Positions 43,012-53,496 are shown, counted from the first letter of the stretch. The stretch is 64,000 nucleotides of DNA from an uncultured Agathobacter sp. (GCA_934365945.1 CAKRNE010000003.1:1-64000), one strand, 5' to 3'. Notes: generated by a model not told the origin, from the letters alone. Numbers and translations are program-made.

Positions 43012-43040
43012 ATTATAGCAATTTATCTACACAATTTCAA
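43012..43040 (-). promoter_or_regulatory. Predicted promoter of the pilus operon
   Basis: On the minus strand TTGAAA and TATAAT are separated by 17 bp, a near-consensus sigma-A promoter, between glyS and the coiled-coil gene. Confidence 0.7.
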
Positions 43041-43092
43041 CAGATAGCCCATCTTTATGTGACTTTATTACTATATTTATTATATTAAAGTC

Positions 43093-44490
43093 TTAAAACT
43101 CAAATTTCTTTGCAAAATAAGCATCAAGCTCATCAATCGCGATACGCTCCTGCTCCATTGTATCACGGTCACGTACTGTCACGCAGCGATCTTCCTCTGA
43201 GTCGAAATCATATGTCACGCAGAATGGTGTTCCGATTTCATCCTGACGACGGTATCTCTTTCCGATTGTTCCTCTGTCATCATACTCACAGTTGTATGTC
43301 TTTGAAAGCTGTGCAAATACCTTCTCAGCACTCTCATTGAGCTTCTTCGACAGTGGAAGTACTCCAATCTTTACAGGTGCAAGTGCAGGATGGAAATGGA
43401 ATACTGTTCTGACATCAGGCTTCTCCGGTGTGCCGATATCCTCTTCGTCATAAGCTGCGCAAAGGAAAGCAAGTACTACACGGTCTGCACCGAGTGATGG
43501 CTCGATAACATATGGCAGATATTTCTCATTCTTCTGGTCATCGAAGTATGTAAGATCCTGTCCTGAAACCTCCTGATGACGTCCGAGGTCATAATCTGTA
43601 CGGTCAGCAATGCCCCACAGCTCGCCCCATCCGAATGGGAATAAGAACTCGATATCTGTAGTTCCCTTTGAGTAGAAGGCTAACTCTGCAGGATCATGAT
43701 CACGCAGTCTCATCTCGTCATCCTTGATTCCGAGGGAAATGAGCCAGTCACGGCAAAAGCCTCTCCAATACTTAAACCACTCAAGATCTGTTCCAGGCTC
43801 GCAGAAGAACTCAAGCTCCATCTGCTCAAACTCACGTGTTCTGAAGGTGAAGTTACCCGGTGTAATCTCGTTACGGAATGACTTACCAACCTGTCCGATA
43901 CCGAACGGAATCTTTTTACGTGATGTACGCTGTACATTTTTAAAGTTTACAAAGATTCCCTGTGCTGTCTCCGGACGAAGATATACTGTATTCTTAGCAT
44001 CCTCTGTAACACCCTGGAAGGTCTTGAACATGAGGTTGAACTGTCTGATATCTGTGAAATTGTGCTTGCCACATGACGGACAAGGAACATTGTGCTCCTT
44101 GATAAAGTCTACCATCTGCTCGTTTGTCCAGCCATCAACTGATGTCTCAAGCTCAATACCATTGTCCTGTGCAAAATCCTCGATGATTTTGTCGGCTCTG
44201 AATCGCTCATGGCACTCTTTACAATCCATAAGCGGATCAGAGAAGCCTCCGAGATGTCCTGATGCAACCCATGTCTGAGGATTCATAAGGATGGCGCAAT
44301 CCACACCTACGTTATAAGGATTCTCCTGGATAAACTTCTTCCACCAAGCTCTTTTTACGTTGTTTTTAAGCTCTACGCCCAGGTTTCCATAATCCCAAGT
44401 ATTTGCAAGGCCTCCGTAAATTTCTGAGCCCGGATATACAAATCCTCTTGCTTTTGCTACCTGTACGATTTTGTCCATGGTCTTTTCCAT
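43093..44490 (-). CDS. glyS: Glycyl-tRNA synthetase (dimeric, single-chain type), 465 aa
   Basis: Charges tRNA-Gly. The class II motifs are visible: motif 1/2 region [20 protein letters not shown] and [20 protein letters not shown], motif 3 [17 protein letters not shown], and anticodon-binding domain [16 protein letters not shown] near the C-terminus. It has a CPSC/CKEC-type zinc pair in the insert. Length matches the alpha-2 GlyQS type rather than the alpha2-beta2 one. The first ATG has an SD GAGAGGAA. It is the last gene of a transcript including the lipoprotein and recO. Confidence 0.95.
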   Translation of the reverse strand: MEKTMDKIVQVAKARGFVYPGSEIYGGLANTWDYGNLGVELKNNVKRAWWKKFIQENPYNVGVDCAILMNPQTWVASGHLGGFSDPLMDCKECHERFRADKIIEDFAQDNGIELETSVDGWTNEQMVDFIKEHNVPCPSCGKHNFTDIRQFNLMFKTFQGVTEDAKNTVYLRPETAQGIFVNFKNVQRTSRKKIPFGIGQVGKSFRNEITPGNFTFRTREFEQMELEFFCEPGTDLEWFKYWRGFCRDWLISLGIKDDEMRLRDHDPAELAFYSKGTTDIEFLFPFGWGELWGIADRTDYDLGRHQEVSGQDLTYFDDQKNEKYLPYVIEPSLGADRVVLAFLCAAYDEEDIGTPEKPDVRTVFHFHPALAPVKIGVLPLSKKLNESAEKVFAQLSKTYNCEYDDRGTIGKRYRRQDEIGTPFCVTYDFDSEEDRCVTVRDRDTMEQERIAIDELDAYFAKKFEF

Positions 44491-44581
44491 AATTCTTGTT
44501 TCCTCTCTATCTTATGATTTATTTATATTCTTTTAATTATAATTAAATAACGATTTTAACAATCTTTAATCTACATATATA

Positions 44582-45373
44582 CTACTTATATATAACATAT
44601 GTGATATATGACACCGGCTCTGAATTATCCTCCTCGCTGTCAAAGTCGAACGTGACCTCACTGTCTTCCTTGACCGAGTTTAATATATCGTCATCACTGA
44701 CACTGTCATCAGCTCCTGCATCTGTACTCTCAGTTCCGTCAGTTTTTACTGCTTCTGTACCCTCTGTGACACTCTCTGTCCCTATGGTCTGTGATGCAAG
44801 CAGGCTGTACTTGTCACCAATCGCAACTGTTTTGTCATCTACAAGCTTTACTTTGTCGACAGATGCATATAGTATCTTTCCCTTCACATGCAGATTTGAG
44901 CTGCCCTCATAGACAACTACCTTGTAGCCGGTCTCATCCAGAAACTCAGATGATTCACATTTCTTTGCCTTGCCATCATCTATTGCTGCAAAATCAGTCT
45001 TGAAATCAAATCCGGCTGCCAGTGCCTCCGCAATCGTCCCTGAAAAGAGCTTTGTCCCATTGAAATCAGTATATTCGTCAGTCGAAGCATAGCTCATCGT
45101 AAGCGATGCTTTCTTTTTCTCGACAGTCAGCTTTTTGAGCTTGACCGAACCGTCATTCTTCTTATTGTAGTCGTCTATTGACTTGTCCACATAGCTTTGT
45201 AAGTCATCCTGCTTGTATGCAGCTGTATCAAAGTCCTCGACATCCGTAGATACTACACTGCCGTTTTTTGCAACAAACACCGTGCTGTCCTTGGTATAAT
45301 AATCCGTACCGCACCCGGCAAGCAAACCGCATGTCGCAATAACAGGCAACAGCATTGATAGCTTTTTTCTCAT
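44582..45373 (-). CDS. Lipoprotein of unknown function, 263 aa
   Basis: A clear lipobox: MRKKLSMLLPVIATCGLL then AGCGTDYY. The mature part starts with DSTVFVAKNGSVVSTDVEDF and is beta-rich; the last ~70 residues are Asp/Ser/Glu/Thr-rich, ending YITYVIYK. No catalytic motif is seen. It lies between recO and glyS, about 80-90 nt from each. Known Lachnospiraceae genomes often carry a similar lipoprotein here, but I cannot give a function. Confidence 0.82.
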   Translation of the reverse strand: MRKKLSMLLPVIATCGLLAGCGTDYYTKDSTVFVAKNGSVVSTDVEDFDTAAYKQDDLQSYVDKSIDDYNKKNDGSVKLKKLTVEKKKASLTMSYASTDEYTDFNGTKLFSGTIAEALAAGFDFKTDFAAIDDGKAKKCESSEFLDETGYKVVVYEGSSNLHVKGKILYASVDKVKLVDDKTVAIGDKYSLLASQTIGTESVTEGTEAVKTDGTESTDAGADDSVSDDDILNSVKEDSEVTFDFDSEEDNSEPVSYITYVIYK

Positions 45374-45452
45374 AGCTGCCTCCTAAAATATAATCTATGA
45401 TATTATACCCTTTTGTATATATGATTTCAAGTGTCATATTTTAAAGGGGCAA

Positions 45453-46181
45453 CTACAGAAACGCTGCTGTTTTAAAATCATGATGCACATAGATTGAAAG
45501 ATACTCCTTCATTATGCTCTTAAGCTCTTCAAGCACATCGTCTGACACTGCAAACGTGTACAGCTTCGTGATATCCGCCGAAACAATATACTGCATGGTA
45601 TAGAGTGTATCGCTTAGTATATGCCTGCCCTGCACCTGCATGCCACAGCTATCGCAAAACACACCTCCGCGTCTTGCCGAAAAGACACCAAGTCCTTCCC
45701 TTGAATGACAGTGTATACACGAAAACAGCGATGGACCCTCGCCGTTTATCGTAATAGCCTTAAGCTCAAAAACAGCCCTGACCAGTTCGTTCTTATATGC
45801 CGGTGATTCAAGAGCCCTGAGTGATTGATAAAGGAGCTTTAGCATATCCTTTTCATCATTGTTCTCCTGACAGAAATATCCGCAGAACTCCAGAAAGTAA
45901 AACCCGGTGTATACTGCCTCCAGATCCTGTGTCAGCTCCCTGAAATAGTTGCTGATCGTGACCTTTGAAAGAGAATATGCACTTTTGCCCTCAAACAGTT
46001 CAAACTCACCGAACGAAAATGGATTGCTTCCTGCCATAAGCTGGCTGTTCGGACGTCTTGCTCCCCTTGCAAAGGCTGTGATTTTTCCTCGCTCCTTGGT
46101 AAGAATCGTTATTCTTTTGTCATAATCCCCTACCGGCATAGCTGAAAGCACCATGCCGGTCAACACTACACTCTGCGACAT
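45453..46181 (-). CDS. recO: DNA repair protein RecO, 242 aa
   Basis: Mediates RecF-pathway loading of RecA and single-strand annealing. The OB-fold N-terminus (TGMVLSAMPVGDYDKRITIL, then GARRPNSQLMAGSNPFSFGE) is followed by a helical domain and a four-Cys zinc site (CIHC ... CDSC). Length is normal. It follows era by 21 nt, the usual Firmicutes arrangement. Confidence 0.95.
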   Translation of the reverse strand: MSQSVVLTGMVLSAMPVGDYDKRITILTKERGKITAFARGARRPNSQLMAGSNPFSFGEFELFEGKSAYSLSKVTISNYFRELTQDLEAVYTGFYFLEFCGYFCQENNDEKDMLKLLYQSLRALESPAYKNELVRAVFELKAITINGEGPSLFSCIHCHSREGLGVFSARRGGVFCDSCGMQVQGRHILSDTLYTMQYIVSADITKLYTFAVSDDVLEELKSIMKEYLSIYVHHDFKTAAFL

Positions 46182-46202
46182 CTTAATCTTACTTTCAAAT
46201 TA

Positions 46203-47114
46203 CTATTCTTCCTCTTTGTATCCAAAGTTCTTGATGAGGAAATCACTGTCTCTCCAATCCTTCTTTACCTTAACCCAGAGCTTCAAATTTACCTTACAGT
46301 CGAGCAGTCTTTCCATCTCATAGCGCGCATTTGTGCCGATTTTTTTGAGCATGCTGCCCTGCTTTCCTATGATGATTCCCTTATGGGAGTCGCGCTCGCA
46401 GACAATTGTGGCATCCATATCTATAATAGGACCGCTCTTTGTCTTTCTCGTCTTCATGCGGTCAATTCCTACGGCAATACCATGCGGTACCTCATCATTT
46501 AAGGCATGGAGTGCCTTTTCCCTAATAATCTCAGCACAGATCGCACGCTCAGGCTGGTCTGTGATGGTGTCCTCATCATAGAACTGCGGGCCATAAGGCA
46601 AATACTTAAATATAGAATTAATAACATCGTCCGTATTCTGTCCTCTCAAGGCTGACGTAGGAATAATCTCTGCAAAGTCATATACCTTGCGGTAGGTGTC
46701 TATATACTCAAGCACCTTTTCCTTTTCTACTGTATCTACCTTGTTGATAATCAGGATAACAGGTGTATTGACCTTTTTGAGCTGCTCTATGATATGCTGC
46801 TCTCCTGCCCCGATAAAGTTGGTCGGCTCCACAAGCCACAGCACAACATCCACCTCATTTAGTGTCTTTTCAGCCACATTGACCATGTACTCGCCCAGCT
46901 TGTTTTTGGCCTTGTGTATACCCGGTGTGTCAAGGAAAACTATCTGTCCCTTTTCCATATCCGTGTATACTGTCTGGATGCGGTTTCTTGTGGTCTGAGG
47001 CTTGTTTGAGGTGATGGCTATTTTCTGGCCGATGAGTCTGTTCATCAGTGTTGATTTGCCCACGTTTGGTCTGCCGATTATTGTAACAAAACCCGATTTG
47101 AAATTCTGTATCAT
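46203..47114 (-). CDS. era: GTPase Era, 303 aa
   Basis: An essential GTPase that helps mature the 30S subunit by binding the 3' end of 16S rRNA. G1 is GRPNVGKSTLMN, G3 DTPGIHKAKN, G4 NKVDTVEKE. The C-terminal KH domain has CERDSHKGIIIGKQGSMLKK. Length is usual. It is co-transcribed with recO, and the M16C peptidase gene lies just upstream. Confidence 0.97.
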   Translation of the reverse strand: MIQNFKSGFVTIIGRPNVGKSTLMNRLIGQKIAITSNKPQTTRNRIQTVYTDMEKGQIVFLDTPGIHKAKNKLGEYMVNVAEKTLNEVDVVLWLVEPTNFIGAGEQHIIEQLKKVNTPVILIINKVDTVEKEKVLEYIDTYRKVYDFAEIIPTSALRGQNTDDVINSIFKYLPYGPQFYDEDTITDQPERAICAEIIREKALHALNDEVPHGIAVGIDRMKTRKTKSGPIIDMDATIVCERDSHKGIIIGKQGSMLKKIGTNARYEMERLLDCKVNLKLWVKVKKDWRDSDFLIKNFGYKEEE

Positions 47115-47150
47115 TTTTCCTCCTATGTGATTGTGTATTTAATTCTGTAT

Positions 47151-50069
47151 TTATATAAGCTTTTCAACATTCTCAAAGAGGCCAGCCGACTCCTTAATCA
47201 TGTTTTCATTGCCGATAACACATATGCTGTCCTTTTTAAGCACTGCCTCTACAAGGTCTGCAAGCCTTCTGATATCCTCAGGCTGTGCATTTAATATCTC
47301 ATCGCGTTCCTTTTGAATCTGCTCGAAGGTGATACCCTCAAGATAGGCTGAAAGTGATCTGCTGCCCTTTGCTTCCGGATTCATAGGTGTATCGAGTGCA
47401 CTGAAGGTACCGATGATGTACTTGGTCATATCCCTCTCATCAGGTGAAAAGCTCTTTATATACTCAGGTATCCTGTCATAGACATCAAGTGTGTCTGAAA
47501 GGTTAGGGTCTCTGTATGAGACAAAGTAGCTTTCTCCGCTTCTAAGGAAGGTATTCATGCAGCCGTAAGCACCGCCCTTTACCCTGACATTTATCCAGAG
47601 ATAATCATAGCTTAGGATGATGCGCAGCAGTCTAAGTGCCCCGGTGTATTCATAGCCCTCGCAGACGAAATCACCTGTCTTTGCCACATATTGTATCTGT
47701 GATGCATCGACAAACGCTTCCTTTGCTGTATTAAAATGCACCTCTGCCTGCTTGCCTATAGCGCTCATTTTATTAAATCCAGCTATAACTTTCTCCAACG
47801 ATGGCTTTGCATTGCCATATGCCTCGTTATTTCCGGTAAAGCTGATAAGCATTCTGTTTCTTGCAAACAGCTTTTTGGCTATTGAAGCAAGCTTATCCGA
47901 TACTCTCTCCGGTGACTCTGAAAGTTCCTTTTCTATGCGGCATATAGAGCGGTAAAAAGCAATTCCCTTTAGCTCGTCCTGATAAAGCGCATAGCGTGAA
48001 AAGCTCGACATGCTTCGCATAGCTGCAACCAGATGACCTGAGCTGCTCAAGTTAGCCTGAAGCCTTGCCTTAATCTGTGCTACAATCTCGCCAAGTCTCT
48101 TTGTATCGGAAAAATCAGATGCAAGAATCATCTGCTCCATAAGCTCAAGTGCCTTATCTAGATTTTTCTCCAATACCTTAAGCTTCACCTCAAACTTAAA
48201 CACGAAATTATTTCTATCTTTAATATCCGGGTGACTTGCAGTACCTGTGCTGATTCCGCCGGTATATATGTTGGTAGCATTGGCCAGGTCAGTATAGCTG
48301 TACTTTTCGGTGCTCACCAGTCCGAGTGCGTTTGTGAAGAAGCCAAGATAGCCAAGCTCACTCTGCTCAAAATCGCCTGCATCAAACAAAAATGATATAT
48401 AGTCAATGCCGTTTGACTCTATGTCATGACGCACAACCTTTACATCCAAAAGCTCATACTCGATATTTGAAAAAGGCATAGCATTCTTTTTCATATCCGC
48501 TCTTGTAAGCATCGGAAGCTTGCGCAGATCCTCGTCTGACGAAGGTTCCTCCTGGTATTTCTTTAAATGCTCTGTATCCTCAATCAGCTTTTTAATCTCT
48601 TCATCTGAAAGAGATGCCTTGTAATCGGAAAGCTCCTTTGCCAGAGTCTCCTCCTTCTCATTGCCAAGACCGCGCTTCGGCTTTACCGTGACAGATGATC
48701 CATGTGTATTGTCAAGCAGATATTCCTGTATGAGCTTTTCAAAGTAATCCGTATCAACAGCCCTTCGAAGCTTGGCAAAGGTATCAAGACACTCCAGATG
48801 TATAAAAGGCTTCATATCATCAAACAGCCAGCTGTCTAAACAATTTAATCCAAAAAGAAGTCCCTTAGGGAACTGTCCAAAATCAGCCTCCCTGAACTTG
48901 AACTCACTGCTGTTGATTCCCGCGAGAAGCGCTTCTTTATTAATTCCTGTTTTAACAACCTCTTTAAGAGTGTTTTCTATAATACTTTCAAAGTCATCTG
49001 CCTGAGATGCATTGGCATTCTTTGCTACAAACGAGAACACCGGCTGCAAAATGCCCGCATCGTATGAGCCATACACATCATCACCGATTCCCGCATCTAT
49101 CAATGCCTGCTTTACAGGTGCTCCAGGTGAGCTGACAAGTGCATAGTCAAGCACATCAAAGGCCTGATAGAGCATCTTATCAAGTGTATCCCCCACCACA
49201 CGGTTATAGGAAAGATATGTCTTATTCTCCTGTGAATCATCCATTGTAATTGAATACTGTGCCTCAACATTCTTTATTTCATCAAATGCAGGCTGCTTAT
49301 TAATTTCTGAATTAATTTTTTTATATTCATACTGGCTCAGATATTCCTTATCCAGCCACTCAAGTCTCTCGACAACATCCATATCACCATACAGATAAAT
49401 ATATGAATTGGATGGATGATAATACTTGTGGTAGAAATCCAGATATGCCTCATACGTAAGCTTCGGAATATACTCCGGATTGCCGCCTGAATCCTTGCTG
49501 TAGGTATTGTCTGGAAACAGTGAGCGGTAAATCTGGCTTGAAAGCACCTCATCAGGCGATGAGTATGCTCCCTTCATCTCATTGTACACTACTCCGTTTA
49601 TCTTAAGCTCATCATCCTTGCCGGTAAGCTCGTAGTGCCAGCCCTCCTGCTTGAAAATCTCCTCGTACTTTGTGATATTTGGATTAAACACTGCATCCAG
49701 ATACACATCCATAAGGTTCTTAAAATCCTGATCATTGCAACTTGCTACAGGATAAACTGTCTTGTCAGGGTATGTCATGGCATTTAAAAATGTATTGAGC
49801 GAGCCCTTTGCCAGCTCAATGAAAGGATCCTTTACCGGGAACTTCTTTGAACCGCAGAGTGTGGTATGCTCAATAATATGTGGCACACCCGTCTCATCCT
49901 CCGGCGGAGTCCTAAAGCCTATATAAAAGACCTTGTTATCATCATTATTTGATAAAATGGCAATCCTTGCACCACTTTTTTTGTGCCTCAGAATGAATCC
50001 GTCCGACTGGACATCCTCCACTCTGTGCTCATCTAAAATCTCGTATTCAGCCAAATCGTGAATTGTCAT
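47151..50069 (-). CDS. M16C-family zinc metallopeptidase (PreP-like), 972 aa
   Basis: An insulinase-superfamily protease related to mitochondrial PreP. The inverted zinc motif is HIIEHTTLCGS (HxxEH), with a downstream Glu in the VYNEMKGAYSSP region. Length and full-domain repetition match M16C. The ATG at 50069 has AGGAGG 8 nt upstream; one codon earlier is a TTG not used. No signal peptide, so it is cytoplasmic and probably degrades peptides. It lies about 35 nt upstream of era. Confidence 0.93.
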   Translation of the reverse strand: MTIHDLAEYEILDEHRVEDVQSDGFILRHKKSGARIAILSNNDDNKVFYIGFRTPPEDETGVPHIIEHTTLCGSKKFPVKDPFIELAKGSLNTFLNAMTYPDKTVYPVASCNDQDFKNLMDVYLDAVFNPNITKYEEIFKQEGWHYELTGKDDELKINGVVYNEMKGAYSSPDEVLSSQIYRSLFPDNTYSKDSGGNPEYIPKLTYEAYLDFYHKYYHPSNSYIYLYGDMDVVERLEWLDKEYLSQYEYKKINSEINKQPAFDEIKNVEAQYSITMDDSQENKTYLSYNRVVGDTLDKMLYQAFDVLDYALVSSPGAPVKQALIDAGIGDDVYGSYDAGILQPVFSFVAKNANASQADDFESIIENTLKEVVKTGINKEALLAGINSSEFKFREADFGQFPKGLLFGLNCLDSWLFDDMKPFIHLECLDTFAKLRRAVDTDYFEKLIQEYLLDNTHGSSVTVKPKRGLGNEKEETLAKELSDYKASLSDEEIKKLIEDTEHLKKYQEEPSSDEDLRKLPMLTRADMKKNAMPFSNIEYELLDVKVVRHDIESNGIDYISFLFDAGDFEQSELGYLGFFTNALGLVSTEKYSYTDLANATNIYTGGISTGTASHPDIKDRNNFVFKFEVKLKVLEKNLDKALELMEQMILASDFSDTKRLGEIVAQIKARLQANLSSSGHLVAAMRSMSSFSRYALYQDELKGIAFYRSICRIEKELSESPERVSDKLASIAKKLFARNRMLISFTGNNEAYGNAKPSLEKVIAGFNKMSAIGKQAEVHFNTAKEAFVDASQIQYVAKTGDFVCEGYEYTGALRLLRIILSYDYLWINVRVKGGAYGCMNTFLRSGESYFVSYRDPNLSDTLDVYDRIPEYIKSFSPDERDMTKYIIGTFSALDTPMNPEAKGSRSLSAYLEGITFEQIQKERDEILNAQPEDIRRLADLVEAVLKKDSICVIGNENMIKESAGLFENVEKLI

Positions 50070-50173
50070 CAATTATTCCTCCTAAAATGCGATGATGTTA
50101 GTATACCACATTTTTACATATTATAGTTAAATTATAAGTATATTTACCTCAAAAAATCTGTCAAAGGGAAGTC

Positions 50174-51070
50174 CTATGCGCCTGTTTGAATATTAACATC
50201 CATCTGCGGAAACGGAATTTCGATGTTGTTTTTATCAAATGCTGTTTTAATTTCTTCTGTAAGCTGCCATTTTGTGTTCCAGTAATCCTCGTTCTTCACC
50301 CAGATTCTCGCACCGAGCTCTATAGCAGAATCCTGCAGCTCGCTCACAAACACATTGCTTGGCTCATCACGAAGCATCGTATCTGCTGATGTGACAACAG
50401 ACTCAAGCACGCTCTTTGCAAAGGCTAAATCTGTGCTGTAGGATACTGTCACTCTCAAATCAAGCATTCTCTTATCCATCATAGATACATTTGTGATACA
50501 AGAATCAGCAAGCTTTCCGTTTGGTATCATAACCATCTTGTTGTCTATGGTCAAAAGCCTTGTGTAAAACAGATTTATGTCCTTTACAGTGCCCTCTGTA
50601 CCACTAGAGCCGTCAACTATGTAATCGCCCACGCCAAAAGGCTTCATCAAAAGGATGAGCACTCCTCCTGCGAAATTGGACAGGCTGCCCTGCAATGCCA
50701 TACCTACAGTAAGTCCGGCAGAGCCAAGAACCGCTATTACAGAGCCGGTTGCCACTCCAAAGCCCGAAAGCAGCGCCATGACAAGGATAAAATACAAAAA
50801 ATATTTAATCAGATTGGCAAGAAATGACGCCACTGCAGCGTCCATCCTGCTTTTATCAAATGCTTTTTTAATTATTTTTACGATTGATTTAATCACCTTT
50901 ATGCCGATAAGCAGTATCACTATCGCAACAACAAGCTGCACGAGAAAGCTGATAAGCGATGGCATATATTTCTCCAGATATGTCTTTACAATGCCCGGAT
51001 TTTCAATAACCTGCTGTACCTCAGTATTTGCAACCGGCACTGATACTTCACCAAGAATTTGTCTAATCAT
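50174..51070 (-). CDS. mscS: Small-conductance mechanosensitive channel, 298 aa
   Basis: Releases solutes on osmotic downshock. Three membrane helices are visible: FLVQLVVAIVILLIGIKVIK, YFLYFILVMALLSGFGV, and TM3 with the GSAGLTVGMALQGSLSNFAG packing pattern. The beta and C-terminal domains follow (VGDYIVDGSSGTEGTVKDIN, MVMIPNGKLAD). Length is normal for MscS. It has its own region upstream with AT-rich 15-bp repeats. Confidence 0.94.
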   Translation of the reverse strand: MIRQILGEVSVPVANTEVQQVIENPGIVKTYLEKYMPSLISFLVQLVVAIVILLIGIKVIKSIVKIIKKAFDKSRMDAAVASFLANLIKYFLYFILVMALLSGFGVATGSVIAVLGSAGLTVGMALQGSLSNFAGGVLILLMKPFGVGDYIVDGSSGTEGTVKDINLFYTRLLTIDNKMVMIPNGKLADSCITNVSMMDKRMLDLRVTVSYSTDLAFAKSVLESVVTSADTMLRDEPSNVFVSELQDSAIELGARIWVKNEDYWNTKWQLTEEIKTAFDKNNIEIPFPQMDVNIQTGA

Positions 51071-51107
51071 ATAATCTCCTATATATTCCTTACATTTCTT
51101 ATATTTC

Positions 51108-51152
51108 TATTTCTTATATATCTATTTCTTATATATCTATTTCTTATATATC
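51108..51152. repeat. Three perfect 15-bp tandem repeats upstream of mscS
   Basis: The unit TATTTCTTATATATC occurs three times in a row, 38 nt upstream of the mscS start, and partial copies extend both sides. It could alter promoter spacing by slippage. Confidence 0.8.
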
Positions 51153-51199
51153 TTATAGCTCTTATATATTTTCTATATATTTCCTTATAACCCACTAAA

Positions 51200-51221
51200 T
51201 CCCCCATATATAATATGGGGG
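51200..51221 (-). terminator. Terminator of the leuB-serA operon
   Basis: CCCCCATAT and ATATGGGGG form a near-perfect stem 28 nt past the serA stop. The minus-strand tail is not T-rich (ATTTAGTGGG), so efficiency is uncertain. Confidence 0.6.
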
Positions 51222-51249
51222 ATCAGTATGTAAATAAAATATTAATTCA

Positions 51250-52413
51250 TTATTTAATTACTCTCACTCTGAGTACTCCGTCAATAGCAGAAAGCTTCTC
51301 AACGGTAGAAGCATCGATAGCTGAATCAAGATCAAGAAGTGAATATGCATAATCACCCTTGCCCTTGTTTGTCAGATCAGACACATTGATATCAGCCTCT
51401 GCAAGAGCTGTTGTAATCTGTCCAATCATACCCTTTACATTCTTGTGAAGGATTCCGACTCTGCCTGAAGCTGTGCATGCACCCATGCTGCAGTCAGGGA
51501 AGTTTACTGAGTGAACGATATTACCATTCTCTAAGTAATCTCTTAACTCCTTGACAGCCATAACAGCACAATTGTCCTCTGACTCTGCTGTAGATGCTCC
51601 AAGATGAGGTGTTACGATGCAGCCCTTTGCTCCAACAGTTGTGTTGTTAGGGAAATCTGAAACGTATTTTTTAATCTTTCCCTTTGCAAGTGCATCTACC
51701 ATAGCCTCCTCATCCACGAGAAGATCTCTGGCAAAGTTTAATACGATAGCAGTCGGCTTCATCATTGCAATGGCATCAGCGTTTATCATCTTCTTTGTTG
51801 AATCAAGAAGAGGTACATGGATTGTGATGAAATCACAGTTCTTGTAGATATCCTCTACATTGCTGATATGCTTAACGCTTCTTGAGAGATTCCATGCAGC
51901 ATTTACTGAGATGTATGGATCATATCCGTAAACATCCATGCCCATATGTACAGCAGCATTCGCAACAAGTACACCGATGGCTCCAAGTCCGATAACACCG
52001 AGCTTTTTGCCTGAAATTTCTGTTCCGGCAAAGTTCTTTTTCTGCTTCTCGGCTGTCTTTGCGATATTCTCATCATTCTGGTTTGCAAGACACCAGTCGA
52101 TACCTCCAACGATATCTCTTGATGCATAAAGCATTCCGGCAAACACAAGCTCCTTAACACCGTTTGCGTTGGCTCCCGGTGTGTTGAATACAACGATTCC
52201 CTGCTCTGCACACTTATCAAGCGGGATATTGTTTACTCCGGCTCCTGCTCTTGCTACTGCAAGCACCTTGTCACCAAGCTCCATATCGTGCATAGCGGCA
52301 CTTCTTACAAGTGCTGCATCTGCATTCTTAATATCATCAACCTTTTTATAATCGTCAGAGAAGAGGTCAAGACCTACTCCTGCGATTGGGTTTAAGCATG
52401 TGTAATTGAACAT
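51250..52413 (-). CDS. serA: D-3-phosphoglycerate dehydrogenase, 387 aa
   Basis: First step of serine synthesis, oxidising 3-phosphoglycerate. The NAD site is LGVIGLGAIGVLVANAA, the substrate Arg is in LNFARDLLVDEE, and the catalytic His is in TPHLGASTAESEDN. The usual Glu of the 'EP' motif is replaced in VSDFPNNTTV; this pattern occurs in clostridial homologues, so activity is likely. A C-terminal ACT domain (LTNKGKGDYAYSLLDLD) may give serine feedback. The start overlaps serC by one base (TAATG). Confidence 0.93.
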   Translation of the reverse strand: MFNYTCLNPIAGVGLDLFSDDYKKVDDIKNADAALVRSAAMHDMELGDKVLAVARAGAGVNNIPLDKCAEQGIVVFNTPGANANGVKELVFAGMLYASRDIVGGIDWCLANQNDENIAKTAEKQKKNFAGTEISGKKLGVIGLGAIGVLVANAAVHMGMDVYGYDPYISVNAAWNLSRSVKHISNVEDIYKNCDFITIHVPLLDSTKKMINADAIAMMKPTAIVLNFARDLLVDEEAMVDALAKGKIKKYVSDFPNNTTVGAKGCIVTPHLGASTAESEDNCAVMAVKELRDYLENGNIVHSVNFPDCSMGACTASGRVGILHKNVKGMIGQITTALAEADINVSDLTNKGKGDYAYSLLDLDSAIDASTVEKLSAIDGVLRVRVIK

Positions 52414-53495
52414 TATGCATTCTCCTCCTCAAACTTCTTCATAAACTCTACAAGCTTCTCAACGCCCTCTTTTGGCATAGCATTGTAGATAGATGCTCTC
52501 ATTCCGCCAACTGTACGGTGACCCTTAAGGTTTACAAAGCCGGCTGCAGTTGCTTCCTTTACAAACTTGGCATCAAGCTCTGCATCTCCTGTTACAAACG
52601 GAACATTCATGAGTGATCTGTCCTCTTTTCTTACTGTTCCCTTAAAGAGCTTGCTCTGATCAAGGTAATCGTAGAGAATCTTGGCTTTCTCCTCATTTCT
52701 CTCCTTCATAACTGAGAGACCGCCCATCTTCTTGAGCCATTTGAATACCTTGCCACAGATATAGATGCCGTAGCATGGTGGTGTATTGTAAAGAGAATCA
52801 TTATCGGCCTGAGTCTTCCACTTGAGCATGGTTGGTGTGCCCGGGAGACAATCATCTGTGATAAGGTCCTCTCTGATAATTGCTATAACAACTCCGGCAG
52901 GTCCTACATTCTTCTGTACTCCGCCATAGATAACAGCATATTTTGATACATCTACAGGCTCTGATAAGAAGCATGAAGAAACATCAGCTACAAGGTTCTT
53001 TCCCTTTGTGTTAGGAAGCTTCTTGTACTTTGTTCCGTAGATAGTATTGTTCTCGCAGATGTATACATAGTCCATATCATCTGTGATCGGTAAATCTGAG
53101 CAGTCAGGTATGTATGAGAAGGTCTCATCTGCTGACGAAGCAAGTTCTACGGCATCTCCGTAAATCTTAGCCTCGGCAAAGGCCTTTTTAGCCCACTGAC
53201 CTGTGATAATGTATCCTGCTTTTTTATTTTTCATAAGGTTCATAGGTACCTCAGCGAAGAACTGTGAAGCACCACCCTGAAGGAAAAGCACCTTGTAATT
53301 GTCAGGTATATTCATAAGCTCGCGGAGATCCTTCTCGGCATCCTTGATGATGTCATCAAACCATTTTGATCTGTGGCTCATCTCCATAACCGACATTCCG
53401 CTTCCCTTATAATCCATCATCTCTGCTGCTGCTTCCTGCAATACCTCCTCAGGTAAAACTGCAGGTCCTGCTGAAAAATTGTAAACTCTACTCAC
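52413..53495 (-). CDS. serC: Phosphoserine aminotransferase, 360 aa
   Basis: Second step of serine synthesis, PLP-dependent. It begins with GTG (VSRVYNFSAGPAVLPE) 8 nt after AGGAGG; an upstream extension of 40 codons lies in ilvB and is rejected. VADVSSCFLS and YGGVQKNVGPAG supply the PLP Asp and Lys. C-terminal GHRTVGGMRASIYNAMP matches the family. It starts one nt after ilvB ends and overlaps serA. Confidence 0.95.
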   Translation of the reverse strand: MSRVYNFSAGPAVLPEEVLQEAAAEMMDYKGSGMSVMEMSHRSKWFDDIIKDAEKDLRELMNIPDNYKVLFLQGGASQFFAEVPMNLMKNKKAGYIITGQWAKKAFAEAKIYGDAVELASSADETFSYIPDCSDLPITDDMDYVYICENNTIYGTKYKKLPNTKGKNLVADVSSCFLSEPVDVSKYAVIYGGVQKNVGPAGVVIAIIREDLITDDCLPGTPTMLKWKTQADNDSLYNTPPCYGIYICGKVFKWLKKMGGLSVMKERNEEKAKILYDYLDQSKLFKGTVRKEDRSLMNVPFVTGDAELDAKFVKEATAAGFVNLKGHRTVGGMRASIYNAMPKEGVEKLVEFMKKFEEENA

Positions 53496-53496
53496 T

